Part shown: piece after piece, positions 17,702-26,309 of the stretch | Layout of the letters: each line of letters begins with the position of its first letter | Numbering within the stretch: position 1 is the stretch's first letter | Assembly: GCF_051233475.1 (NCBI RefSeq) | Contig: NZ_JBKFGH010000008.1 | Location: forward strand, 124,001 to 188,000 | DNA: 64,000 nt | DNA from: Bacillus_BU sp051233475 | GTDB lineage: Bacteria; Bacillota; Bacilli; Bacillales; Cytobacillaceae | Direction of reading: 5' to 3' | Notes under the pieces: generated by a model | What the model was told of the DNA's origin: nothing | Databases searched by the model: none | What the model saw: the letters and a program-made list of their open reading frames with translations, nothing else | Position numbers and translations under genes: made by a program

Positions 17702-17986
17702 TCAGCCTCCGACCCTAGTCGTTTTATATCGATAACGTTTTATTAACTCTTCTAACTTCACTTCATCTTCGGCAACAAAGCGAATCATCACTGCGTTAAC
17801 TGTAAACACTGACGTAAACGAGAGCTCTGCTTCAGACAAGATATGACCTTCCCAGTTATCATCCACGCCATTAAAAACAATAGGAAATGACGACTTCGAC
17901 GGCTCCCGCTTGCCACCTAGCTCTTCAAAATACATTTCGAGATGGGTGCGGTTGATTCCACGAAACTCTAAATCGCGACTAATCAC
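17702..17986 (-). CDS. Small protein linked to moaD (possible MoaD-associated domain)
   Basis: 94 residues with a GTG start at 17986 and AAGGAGT 8 nt upstream. It begins ISRDLEFRGINRTHLEMYFEELGG. It lies 48 bp downstream of moaD on the same strand, so the two are probably cotranscribed. It is too short and lacks the motifs for MoaE. It may correspond to the small domain (DUF1952-like) found fused to MoaD-related proteins, but that is a recollection I cannot test. A role in tungsto/molybdopterin handling is inferred from context only. Confidence 0.7.
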   Translation of the reverse strand: MISRDLEFRGINRTHLEMYFEELGGKREPSKSSFPIVFNGVDDNWEGHILSEAELSFTSVFTVNAVMIRFVAEDEVKLEELIKRYRYKTTRVGG

Positions 17987-18034
17987 AAAAACGCACTCCT
18001 TACAAATAAACGGTTTTGTCCAATGAAGACCATT

Positions 18035-18307
18035 TTACCCTCCAGCAACCGGAGGGAAAAGCGCAAACTGATCGGTATCTTTTACCTTCGTCTCCAGCCC
18101 GTCTTCATGAACAATATTTCTTCCGTTTACATAAACATGGACAAATGGTTTAAGCGATCTTTCTTCGGTAAAAATTTCATCATTTAATTCGGGGTACATT
18201 TCTATCATTCTATCAAGCACATCTATTACGCGATCGCCTTTTGGTAGAACTTCAACGGTTACTCCACCGCAAATATCCCTTAGATTTGCAAATACCTTTA
18301 CCTGCAC
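18035..18307 (-). CDS. moaD: MoaD-type molybdopterin synthase sulfur carrier
   Basis: 90 residues with a ubiquitin-like fold. It starts QVKVFANLRDICGG and ends FALFPPVAGG; the C-terminal Gly-Gly is the site of adenylation and thiocarboxylation. It donates sulfur to the pterin cofactor after activation by a MoeB-type enzyme, a candidate for which is at 12942–13973. The GTG at 18307 is preferred because GAGGGG is 7 nt upstream, whereas the in-frame TTG at 18328 has no spaced ribosome binding site. Confidence 0.88.
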   Translation of the reverse strand: MQVKVFANLRDICGGVTVEVLPKGDRVIDVLDRMIEMYPELNDEIFTEERSLKPFVHVYVNGRNIVHEDGLETKVKDTDQFALFPPVAGG

Positions 18308-18438
18308 ACTATCGCCCCTCTCTGCCAACCTTTATAGTAGTTCTAAAACTAGAGTTATAACTATTTTAATATAAAAAAGCCTGTCCATACAATGTTCAAG
18401 CTACTAGACATTACAAACAAATCAGCCCCCACTGCACC

Positions 18439-18479
18439 GCTTTAAAGTACCGGGGGACTGTCCCCCAGCACTTTAAAGC
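18439..18479. repeat. Perfect-ended palindrome with GGGGGACTGTCCCCC core
   Basis: Outer arms GCTTTAAAGT / ACTTTAAAGC enclose a GC-rich core palindrome. It sits just after the gabD stop but lacks a T-run, so a dispersed palindromic repeat is as likely as a terminator. Confidence 0.65.
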
Positions 18480-18492
18480 AACACAGCAACCC

Positions 18493-19929
18493 TTATATAT
18501 CAAATCCAATAGAAATGTATTTAATCTCTAAAAACTCGTCGATTCCGTAGTGTCCGCCTTCTCTGCCGAGGCCGCTTTCCTTATAGCCACCAAATGGGGC
18601 TTGTGGTACGGAAGGAAGGGCATCGTTCAACCCGATAATTCCGTATTCGAGCTGCTCGGTTATTCTAAACGATCGGCTTAAATCATTCGTATAGACGTAG
18701 GCAGCCAATCCATAACGAGAATCGTTGGCGCGCGCAATAACTTCCTCTTCTGTTTTAAAAGTGGAAATCGGGGCAAGCGGTCCGAAGATTTCGTCCTTCA
18801 TACACTCCATTTCCTCATGAATTCCGGTTAAAATGGTTGGTGCATAAAAATAACCGCTGGCCGCAGCAGGCTTTTCACCGCTAAACGTAACCTTGCCACC
18901 TTTTTTAAGAGCATCCTCTACAAACGATTCAACCTTTGCTAAAGCAGCTTGGTCAATCAACGGTCCAACATCGATTCCATCTTCAAGCCCATTGCCAACC
19001 CTTAATTTGGCCAGTTCTGCTTGAAAAAGCTCTACAAATTGCTCGGCAACACTTTCCTGAACATAAACGCGGTTTGTACAAATACACGTCTGGCCCGCAT
19101 TTCGGAATTTCGACTGTACCAACCCAACTGCAGCCTTCCCCAAATCAGCATCGTCCATCACGATAAATGGAGCATTACCGCCCAGCTCTAACGATACCTT
19201 TTTTACGTTTTCGGCAGCACCGCGCATCAGCGTCTTTCCAACCTCGGTTGATCCGGTAAAAGTTATTTTGGTGACGCGTGGATCTTTCAGCCAAGCTTCT
19301 CCAATTTCCCCGGAGCGGCCGGTAACAATATTCAATACACCACTCGGCACTCCTGCTTCATGAGCTAACTCGGCTAATTTTAACGCGGTAAGCGGCGTTT
19401 GTCCGGCAGGCTTGACTACTGCCGTACAGCCTGCTGCCAAGGCCGGCCCCACTTTCCGGGTAATCATCGCCGCAGGAAAGTTCCAAGGCGTAATCGCCGC
19501 GATGACACCGACTGGTTCCTTGCGGACAAGAATGCGCTTATTTGGTGCGGATGCAGGGATTGTTTCCCCATAAACCCGTTTCCCTTCTTCAGCAAACCAG
19601 GAGATAAATCCATTCGCATAGACAACCTCACCTAACGCTTCTTTTAACGGCTTCCCTTGTTCCATCGTCATCACTTTTGCAATCTCATATTTATGTTCAT
19701 TTATTAAATAATGCCATTTCATTAAAACTTTATAGCGCTCTTCCGCTGTCCACCGTGACCAGCTCTTAAACGCCGTCACTGCGGCATCAACCGCCTGGGT
19801 GGCTTCAGCTGCTCCTCCCGTGGGAACTGATCCAATCACTTCATTTGTTGCAGGATTTACAACCTTGGTTAACTCCTGATATTCTTCGCCAACCCAAGAC
19901 CCATCAATATACATTGGATAGATTTTCAA
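18493..19929 (-). CDS. gabD: NAD(P)-dependent succinate-semialdehyde dehydrogenase
   Basis: 478 residues, the standard ALDH length. The catalytic Glu is in LELGGNAPF (about 254–262) and the catalytic Cys in NAGQTCICTNR (about 288). The cofactor-binding TPWNFPAAM and FTGSTEVG motifs are present. With the adjacent aminotransferase it completes conversion of GABA to succinate. The start is probably TTG at 19929 (KIYPMYIDGSW follows), with GGGGG about 8 nt upstream. It is 48 bp downstream of gabT, so the two probably form an operon; no gabR is visible nearby. Confidence 0.9.
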   Translation of the reverse strand: MKIYPMYIDGSWVGEEYQELTKVVNPATNEVIGSVPTGGAAEATQAVDAAVTAFKSWSRWTAEERYKVLMKWHYLINEHKYEIAKVMTMEQGKPLKEALGEVVYANGFISWFAEEGKRVYGETIPASAPNKRILVRKEPVGVIAAITPWNFPAAMITRKVGPALAAGCTAVVKPAGQTPLTALKLAELAHEAGVPSGVLNIVTGRSGEIGEAWLKDPRVTKITFTGSTEVGKTLMRGAAENVKKVSLELGGNAPFIVMDDADLGKAAVGLVQSKFRNAGQTCICTNRVYVQESVAEQFVELFQAELAKLRVGNGLEDGIDVGPLIDQAALAKVESFVEDALKKGGKVTFSGEKPAAASGYFYAPTILTGIHEEMECMKDEIFGPLAPISTFKTEEEVIARANDSRYGLAAYVYTNDLSRSFRITEQLEYGIIGLNDALPSVPQAPFGGYKESGLGREGGHYGIDEFLEIKYISIGFDI

Positions 19930-19977
19930 TTTCCCAACCCCCAACCTAGCTTTAAAAATCTTAATCTACTATTAAAA

Positions 19978-21327
19978 TTAAACACTTGAACCCAAGACCA
20001 CATCCATTGCTTCCTCTAAAATGGCTAACCCTTCATCAAGCTGCTCATCCGTTATCGTAATCGGCATTAAAATGCGGAGTACATTCCCATACAACCCTGC
20101 ACTTAACAGGAGCAAGCCACGTTCCCCAGCGGCTTTAATAATCTGACCAACCGCCGCCTTATTTGGGGTTTTATCCGCTCCCCCGTTCACTAACTCCATG
20201 GCATACATAGCCCCGAGTCCGCGAACCTCGCCGACCTGCTCAAACCGCTCTGCTAAGGCAACCATTCTCGCCCTAACTCTTTCCCCTAATTTCACGGCCC
20301 GCTCATTTAACTTTTCGCTTTCGATAATGTCTAAAACTGCCAGTGCGGCTCGGCACCCAAGCGGACTGCCGCAATACGTTCCACCAATTTCACCCACATC
20401 AGGAGCATCCATGATTTCCGCTCGGCCAATGACACCGCTGATCGGTAACCCTGCCCCCATCGACTTCGAGACAGTGATTAAGTCGGGAACTACTCCAAAA
20501 TGTTCAATCGCGAAATACTTCCCGGTCCGGGCAAAGCCTGTTTGAATTTCATCCGCAATAAACAGAATTCCGTGCTCAGTACAGATGTCACGTACCCTCT
20601 GAACAAATTCGACACTAGGAACGATAAACCCTCCCTCTCCTTGAACGGGCTCCATCACGACCGCAGCAATCGTTTCAGGTGCCACCTCGGCAAGGAGAAA
20701 CTGTTCAAATTGCTCAATCATCATTTCGTTGTATTTCTTTTCTGACATCCCTTCGGGGCGGCGAAATGAATAGGGGTAAGGGGCTTTATAAACTTCTGGG
20801 GCAAAAGGGCCAAAGCCATACTTATAAGGTTTAACCTTACTTGTCATCGTCATCGCCAATAATGTTCGTCCGTGAAAGCCTCTTGAAAAAGCAATAATCC
20901 CTTGTCGCTTTGTAAATTTACGAGCGATTTTTACGGCGTTCTCAACTGCCTCCGCCCCGCTGTTAAAAAATGCCGCTTGCTTTGGGAATTGACCAGGGGT
21001 AAGCTTACAAAGCCGCTCCGCCAAATCGATATATGATTCATACATCATCACATTAAATCCGGTGTGGATAAATTGACTAATCTGATCCTCGAGTGCAGCC
21101 ACAACACTCGGATGACAGTGGCCAACATTTAGGGTGCCAATTGCACCGGCAAAATCAATATACGTATTGCCATCCACGTCCTCAACAACCGCACCCGCTG
21201 CTTTTTTTACAAAAGAGGAGCAATTATTACTGATCCCCTTGGGTACATATTGTTTGCGGCGTTCCATTATTTCCATCGATTTCGGTCCTGGTACGGAGGT
21301 CATTTGCTTTACAAATTTATCAGCCAA
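19978..21327 (-). CDS. gabT: 4-aminobutyrate aminotransferase
   Basis: 449 residues of class-III PLP aminotransferase. It shows GAEAVENAVKIAR (phosphate-binding region), the DEIQTGFARTGK motif, and the Schiff-base Lys in TVSKSMGAGLP. It transfers the amino group of GABA to 2-oxoglutarate, giving succinate semialdehyde for gabD. The start is TTG at 21327 with GGAGGTG 6 nt upstream. It is the first gene of a two-gene operon with gabD. Confidence 0.92.
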   Translation of the reverse strand: MADKFVKQMTSVPGPKSMEIMERRKQYVPKGISNNCSSFVKKAAGAVVEDVDGNTYIDFAGAIGTLNVGHCHPSVVAALEDQISQFIHTGFNVMMYESYIDLAERLCKLTPGQFPKQAAFFNSGAEAVENAVKIARKFTKRQGIIAFSRGFHGRTLLAMTMTSKVKPYKYGFGPFAPEVYKAPYPYSFRRPEGMSEKKYNEMMIEQFEQFLLAEVAPETIAAVVMEPVQGEGGFIVPSVEFVQRVRDICTEHGILFIADEIQTGFARTGKYFAIEHFGVVPDLITVSKSMGAGLPISGVIGRAEIMDAPDVGEIGGTYCGSPLGCRAALAVLDIIESEKLNERAVKLGERVRARMVALAERFEQVGEVRGLGAMYAMELVNGGADKTPNKAAVGQIIKAAGERGLLLLSAGLYGNVLRILMPITITDEQLDEGLAILEEAMDVVLGSSV

Positions 21328-21430
21328 CCGTGACACCTCCACAGTAAAGTTTCACTCTATTCCATTTTATTTTTTTAAAAGTAGACCTAGACCTCGGAAA
21401 TACAAAAGGCCCGGCTCGCGCCAGACCTCA

Positions 21431-22048
21431 TTAATAAATAATTTTTTTGTTATATAAATTCACCGATACCCTATTAAAAAATTGAATAATGTGACCAATG
21501 CTTATAAAAATAACCAATGTCCCAAGCCCAATGCCAACAGTCCCGCCGATTATGAATCCAAGCACAACAGCAGAACCCTCTAAGATGGTTCGCGACAGGT
21601 TTAAGCCGATTTTAAATCTGTTGCTGAGCGCCACCATCGTTCCATCGTACGGCATCCTTGGAAGATTGGAGGGTAAATAAATGCCTACGCCCATGCCCAC
21701 TAATAAAACGCCAAGGATGAAAACACTCCATTTAATGTAGGCCGGTGCTAAAGCTAAATCTAAATTCTTGAACACGATTTCCATCCAGAAATCGATCACA
21801 AATCCCCAAATAAGAATGGTGATAATCGATTCATATTCGGGTCTCCTTTTTAAAATAACCGCGTTTAACAGGAGAAAAAATGCTTGCGAAAGGGCCATCC
21901 ACGTTCCTAACGTAAAGCCCAGCTTTTCTGTTAATCCCATATTGACAATATCCCAAGGGCCGGCCCCTGCTTTAGAATGAATAATGAAGCTTACACCTAA
22001 ACAGGCAATAAACAAGCCTGTAAGGTAATACAGAATTCGTTTTCCCAT
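21431..22048 (-). CDS. yczE: YczE/YitT-type integral membrane protein
   Basis: 205 residues with five to six hydrophobic helices. The sequence contains GAGPWDIVNMGL (about 28–39) and PYDGTMVAL, which are typical of the YczE family (DUF6198). The molecular function is not established. AAGGAC lies about 9 nt before the ATG. It is on the same strand as gabT, separated by about 100 bp. Confidence 0.82.
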   Translation of the reverse strand: MGKRILYYLTGLFIACLGVSFIIHSKAGAGPWDIVNMGLTEKLGFTLGTWMALSQAFFLLLNAVILKRRPEYESIITILIWGFVIDFWMEIVFKNLDLALAPAYIKWSVFILGVLLVGMGVGIYLPSNLPRMPYDGTMVALSNRFKIGLNLSRTILEGSAVVLGFIIGGTVGIGLGTLVIFISIGHIIQFFNRVSVNLYNKKIIY

Positions 22049-22276
22049 ATATGTTCCAGTCCTTTATCATTTATCAATTAATCCTATGAAGGATAGCCAT
22101 CACTTCATGCTATTTTTTCGACGAAGCAGGTAATTATCCCAATAATTTTAGAGGGTTTCACAACTTAATGCAATCGTATCTTCATTCCATATTATTTTTG
22201 CTAAATATCAATTTTTGGAGAAACGAGCGCAATCTTGATATAATAAAACCTAAAAAATGTAGGAGGAACATCTGAG

Positions 22277-23332
22277 ATGAACCACAAACAAATTATTGGG
22301 TTTGTAGGAACCTATACAAAAGGCGCAAGCGAGGGAATCTATTCCTTTTTATTAGATATTGAAAATCAAAAGATAGATGCAGTTAAGACGGCAGCAAAGC
22401 TTGATAATCCTACCTATTTAACGATTAGCCGCGATAATCAGTTCGTGTATGCTGTTGCAAAAAAAGACGAATTGGGCGGAATTTCCGCGTTTACTTTAAA
22501 TAAACAAACAGGCGACTTAACCCTTTTGAACAGCCAATTTGCTGTGGGGGCTCCACCTTGCCATGTGAGTGTTGACCGTCAAACCCAAACGGTCCTATCT
22601 GCCAATTATCACAAAGGCACGATTGAAGCTTATGAAGTTGATAAAGAAACCGGGGAAATATACGGTGAGCCAGTCGTTGCTCAGCACGAAGGTGCAGGAC
22701 CAGATCCTCGCCAAGAAAAAGCGCATGCCCATTTCGCCGGATTTACCCCAGACGAAAAGTATATTGTCGCCGTAGATTTAGGCATTGATGAAGTGATTAC
22801 ATACGAGTTAAACGGTGGCTCCTTAACAAAAGTGAGCAGTTTAGCGGTTAAACCTGGGAGCGGACCTCGACATCTCGTCTTTCATCCGAACGGAAAATTC
22901 GCTTATGTGATGACGGAATTTAGTTCGAAGGTTCTTGTTTTAAACTATGATTCAGAAAATGGTCAATTAACTGAGGAGCAAGCAATTACAACTATTCCGG
23001 CTGACTTTACCGAAAATAATCAAGGCAGTGCGATTCATATTTCTTCTGATGGAAGATTTTTATATGCGGGGAACCGGGGCCATGACAGCATCGCCGTTTT
23101 CAGCATAGACCAACAATCAAATAAATTAACCTTTATCGAACACACATCAACTGCCGGAAACTGGCCGCGCGATTTTGTACTTGATCCAAGCGAAAAGTTC
23201 ATCATTGCCGCTAATCAGGAATCGAGTAATCTCGCCCTCTTTGCCAGAGACACTGAAACTGGAAAGCTAACCCTTTTACAGTCAGATGTAACCGTACCTG
23301 ATCCGGTTTGTGTAAAATTTATGCATATTTAA
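22277..23332 (+). CDS. pgl: 6-phosphogluconolactonase-type lactonase (beta-propeller)
   Basis: 351 residues with seven repeated beta-propeller blades, each about 45 residues (for example PTYLTISRDNQFVYAV and PRHLVFHPNGKFAYVM). The family signatures GTYTKGASEGIY, HAHFAGF and GNRGHDSIAVF are visible. By homology to Bacillus YkgB/Pgl it hydrolyses 6-phosphogluconolactone in the oxidative pentose-phosphate pathway. AGGAGGA precedes the ATG. It is monocistronic with a terminator. Confidence 0.9.
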   Translation: MNHKQIIGFVGTYTKGASEGIYSFLLDIENQKIDAVKTAAKLDNPTYLTISRDNQFVYAVAKKDELGGISAFTLNKQTGDLTLLNSQFAVGAPPCHVSVDRQTQTVLSANYHKGTIEAYEVDKETGEIYGEPVVAQHEGAGPDPRQEKAHAHFAGFTPDEKYIVAVDLGIDEVITYELNGGSLTKVSSLAVKPGSGPRHLVFHPNGKFAYVMTEFSSKVLVLNYDSENGQLTEEQAITTIPADFTENNQGSAIHISSDGRFLYAGNRGHDSIAVFSIDQQSNKLTFIEHTSTAGNWPRDFVLDPSEKFIIAANQESSNLALFARDTETGKLTLLQSDVTVPDPVCVKFMHI

Positions 23333-23341
23333 CTCCGTTTT

Positions 23342-23371
23342 AACAGGTTGGGCTATAGAGCCCCGCCTGTT
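23342..23371 (+). terminator. Terminator of the lactonase gene
   Basis: AACAGG-TTGGGCT-ATAG-AGCCCCG-CCTGTT followed by TTATTG. Confidence 0.82.
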
Positions 23372-23395
23372 TTATTGTTTTTGTTAATGGTGAAT

Positions 23396-23524
23396 GTTGA
23401 TTAGAGCGGAAGGTGCGAGACTCCTGCGGGAGAAGGTGTCACGGGAGACCCCACAGGCGCTTGCGCCGAGGAGGCTCCCGGACTCCCCCTAAGGTGCAGG
23501 AGCACCTGGAGCGGAAATCAACAG
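23396..23524 (+). repeat. Palindromic MITE-like element (copy B)
   Basis: It runs from TGTTGATTAGAGCGGAAGG to CCTGGAGCGGAAATCAACA with a GC-rich core. It forms the 5' part of a tandemly duplicated module (see copy C). Confidence 0.82.
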
Positions 23525-23616
23525 ACAAATTTCATAGCGATTTAAAAAAATCAATCTTCACAACTTCCACATAAGTTCCCCATAAGTTCTACAAACCTAC
23601 CCGTTATTATAAAGAC

Positions 23617-23853
23617 ATAGCAAGGCAAGAGGTTGCGAAATCGCAGCATCTTGATCAACTAATTAACTACAAGCTTAATATATGAAGGTTCGGAAAAAAC
23701 CTTCTACCCGAAAATCGAAAAACTTAAGGATCCTCGATTTTCAAACCCTTAGATTCTTCTAAGGTCACTGATGTACCAATCTTTCTGTTTTAAAGTTATT
23801 TTGTAAAACCTCTCTATTTTCAAAGCCGGCCACGTAGGCCGGCCTCTTTTTTT
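23617..23853 (+). ncRNA. Structured RNA candidate, copy 1
   Basis: Predicted stems in order: CAAGA…TTGCGA-AA-TCGCAG…TCTTG; GAAGGTT…AACCTTC; GAAAATCGA…TCGATTTTC; CCTTAG…CTAAGG. The final intrinsic terminator is GCCGGCC-ACGTA-GGCCGGC followed by CTCTTTTTTT. A TATTATAAAG box lies at about 23605. A 26-codon frame (MKVRKKPSTRKSKNLRILDF…) starting at 23682 overlaps the stems but lacks a ribosome binding site. It matches no RNA family I know. Ends are approximate. Confidence 0.6.
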
Positions 23854-23906
23854 GTCCATTTTTTATTAAAAGGTTATGTTAAAACTAATAATTGATTTTG
23901 TACATT

Positions 23907-24096
23907 ATGTTGATTGGAGCGGAAGGTGCGAGACTCCTCTAAAATGCTTAGGCATTTTATCGTGCGGTGTTCATTCAAGGATGATTATTCACGTCCTGCG
24001 GGAGAAGGTGTCATGGGAGACCCCACAGGCGCTTGCGCCGAGGAGGCTCCCGGACTCCCCCTAAGGTGCGGGAGCACCTGGAGCGGAAATCAACAG
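23907..24096 (+). repeat. Palindromic MITE-like element (copy C) with 59-bp insertion
   Basis: Same ends as copy B. Positions 23938–23996 are an extra 59 bp carrying the hairpin AAAATGC-TTAG-GCATTTT. A TCCT direct repeat brackets the insertion, as expected for target-site duplication. Confidence 0.8.
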
Positions 24097-24187
24097 ACAA
24101 ATTTCATAGCGATATAAAAAAATCAATCTTCACAACTTCCACATAAGTTCCCCATAAGTTCTACATACCTACCGATTATTATAAAGA

Positions 24188-24425
24188 CATAGCAAGGCAA
24201 GAGGTTGCGAAACGCAGCATCTTGATTAACTTATTAACTATAAGCTTAATATATGAAGGTTCGGAAAAAACCTTCTACTCGAAAATCGAAAAACTTAAGG
24301 ATCCTCGATTTTCAAACCCTTAGATTCTTCTAAGGTTACTGATGTACCAATCTTTCTGTTTTAAAGTTATTTTGTAAAACCTCTCTATTTTCTAAAGCCG
24401 GCCGCGTTGGCCGGCTTCTTTTTTT
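24188..24425 (+). ncRNA. Structured RNA candidate, copy 2
   Basis: Nearly identical to 23617–23853. Differences fall mainly in loops or keep pairing: the first stem becomes TTGCG-AAA-CGCAG and the terminator becomes GGCCGGC after a GCGTT loop. The 26-codon frame differs by one synonymous change (ACC/ACT). It ends ~130 bp upstream of the second azoreductase. Confidence 0.6.
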
Positions 24426-24558
24426 GTTTTGGCTTCGTACGGATATAGCCCCTATTGAACGACACTTAATGTTCAAGAAATTCATGATTTCTCTAACGAT
24501 GAGCTGTCTTTATTTTAATATAATATAAATAAAGTTTTGATGATGGGAATGATGACTG

Positions 24559-25218
24559 ATGGCGAAATTGCTATATATTACTGCGAATCCTAAAGGTTTG
24601 GAAAAATCGAAGGGGCTTCAAATTGGTGAAGCGTTTCTTGAGGCATTTCAAGCGGAACTACCTGATGCTGAAATAAAGAAAATTGATTTATTTGAGGCCG
24701 ACATTCCGCAAATGGATGCAGAATTAGTGTCAGCACGCGGCAAGATTGGCGGCTACGGATATAAGCTTGAGGAATTAGAAGAAGGCGAAAGAGAAAAATA
24801 TTTGGCAATGCATGCGGTTGCGGATGAGTTTGTCAATTATGATTATTTTGTGTTTGTTTCACCGGTTTGGAATTTAAGTTCTCCTCCGGTTTTAAAACAG
24901 TATATGGATAACTTATTTGTATCAGGAAAGACCTTCAATTATACTCCTGAAGGCGCAAAAGGGGCTTTAAGCGGGAAGAAGGCCGTGCACATTCAAACGC
25001 GTGGCGGATTGTACACGAACACGCCAATGGCTGAGTTAGAGTCCGGCGACCGCTATTTAAAAATCGCGCTTAAGTTTTTAGGCATTGAGGTTCTTGATAC
25101 GGTTGTCGCAGAAGGATTTGACTACTTCCCTAAACAAGTTGAGGAAATCCTCGAAGCTGCAAAGGAAAAAGCCCGCGAAACGGCTAAGCAAATGGCTGGA
25201 GCAGAGTTAACAGTATAA
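24559..25218 (+). CDS. azoR: FMN-dependent NADH-azoreductase (second copy)
   Basis: 219 residues, paralogous to 1365–2027. It has the same SPVWNLSSPPVLKQYMDNLF segment and HIQTRGGLYT FMN motif. The family reduces quinones and azo dyes and protects against electrophiles. The ribosome binding site before the ATG at 24559 is weak (GGGAATGATGACTG). It stands alone, after the duplicated RNA module and before a terminator. Confidence 0.92.
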   Translation: MAKLLYITANPKGLEKSKGLQIGEAFLEAFQAELPDAEIKKIDLFEADIPQMDAELVSARGKIGGYGYKLEELEEGEREKYLAMHAVADEFVNYDYFVFVSPVWNLSSPPVLKQYMDNLFVSGKTFNYTPEGAKGALSGKKAVHIQTRGGLYTNTPMAELESGDRYLKIALKFLGIEVLDTVVAEGFDYFPKQVEEILEAAKEKARETAKQMAGAELTV

Positions 25219-25231
25219 TAATATTTTTCAT

Positions 25232-25287
25232 AAAAGAGTGATCAAAGGTTCGCTAGATGAAGCGGGCTTTGTGGTCACTCTTTTTTA
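25232..25287 (+). terminator. Terminator of the second azoreductase gene
   Basis: Outer stem AAAAGAGTGA / TCACTCTTTT enclosing a small inner hairpin, followed by a T-run. Confidence 0.82.
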
Positions 25288-25496
25288 TTTTGCCTCCGTA
25301 AGAGTCCACGCGAATCTTTCATACAATCTTCCATTCTAGTTAATAGTTTTGTCATATCCTGTTCATTTTTGTTTCGTACGCTGATTCTATGAAAAACTCA
25401 ACCTCGGTTTTATTCGTCCTCTTTCTCATTCTTTTATCCCCCCACCCAATGAGCAGTCTTACACAGATAAATAGATTTTAATAGGAGGAATGACCT

Positions 25497-26273
25497 TTGA
25501 AGAAACTATATGCTGCCGGGATTGGTGCGCTAATTCTAGGTTTCAGCTTTTTAATAGATTCAAGTTCTTTTGAAACAGATGCGACTGTAAAGATTTCACC
25601 AAAGGTAGATTCGACTTCTACTAAACAAGCAGAAACTACAGCCAATCCTGAAAATGTAATAAACAGTATCCCGGAACAAGAAGAAAAAGTTGTTACGGAA
25701 ATTCAGCTGGATGTCCCCCTCCTTAACCAAATGGATAGCCCTAGATTGTATAATGGCTGCGAGGTTACGAGCCTGGCAATGATTCTAAAGTTTGAAGGAC
25801 TTTCGGTCACCAAAAATGAATTGGCTCAGGCGGTGACTAGAGTTCCATTAAAATATAGTAATGGTGAATACGGAAACCCTAATTCCGGCTTTGTCGGAAA
25901 TATGGAGGATGGACCAGGATTAGGCGTATATCATGGCCCTATAATGGATTTGGCTAAAAAATACGTTGGGGATCGTGCTGAGGATCTGACAGGTCAACCG
26001 TTTGATCTCCTCCTTAAAAAGGTTGGGGAAGGACACCCTGTTTGGATTATTACGACATCTACCTTTGCACCTGTATCAGAATTTCAGACTTGGCAGACCC
26101 CTCAAGGAGTAGTCGACATTACGTATAAAATGCACAGCGTCGTGATAACGGGTTTTGATAGTGCCAACATTTACATTAACAACCCTTTTGGTGTTAAAAA
26201 TCAAAAAGTGGAGCGCGACAGTTTTATTCAAGCGTGGGAACAAATGGGGAAACAAGCGATTGTTGTTTATTAA
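25497..26273 (+). CDS. Secreted C39-like peptidase family protein
   Basis: 258 residues. An N-terminal signal or anchor (MKKLYAAGIGALILGFSFLI) and a Ser/Thr/Glu-rich linker precede a C39-type papain-like domain from about residue 75. The catalytic triad is visible: Cys in NGCEVTSLAMIL (about 87), His in KMHSVVITGFD (about 214) and Asn in INNPFG. Substrates are not known for this stand-alone group (YvpB-like). The TTG start at 25497 has AGGAGGA 7 nt upstream. It is monocistronic. Confidence 0.85.
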   Translation: MKKLYAAGIGALILGFSFLIDSSSFETDATVKISPKVDSTSTKQAETTANPENVINSIPEQEEKVVTEIQLDVPLLNQMDSPRLYNGCEVTSLAMILKFEGLSVTKNELAQAVTRVPLKYSNGEYGNPNSGFVGNMEDGPGLGVYHGPIMDLAKKYVGDRAEDLTGQPFDLLLKKVGEGHPVWIITTSTFAPVSEFQTWQTPQGVVDITYKMHSVVITGFDSANIYINNPFGVKNQKVERDSFIQAWEQMGKQAIVVY

Positions 26274-26274
26274 G

Positions 26275-26303
26275 GAGCCGGGCGGATAGCCGTTCGGCTC
26301 TTT
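26275..26303 (+). terminator. Terminator of the C39-like gene
   Basis: GAGCCG-GGCGG-ATAG-CCGTT-CGGCTC followed by TTT, 2 nt after the stop codon. Confidence 0.75.
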
Positions 26304-26309
26304 GCATCT

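Noticed and set aside
17702..17986. MoaE (large subunit of molybdopterin synthase)
   Set aside because: The protein is only 94 residues and lacks MoaE motifs.
23590..23617. Confident SigA promoter for the RNA candidate
   Set aside because: A TATTATAAAG box is present but no -35 hexamer is found at suitable spacing; repeated CATAAGTT could suit sporulation sigma factors but cannot be decided.
23617..24425. Known riboswitch (lysine, SAM, T-box) for the duplicated RNA
   Set aside because: The conserved cores of these classes are absent, and each unit ends in a terminator well before the next gene.
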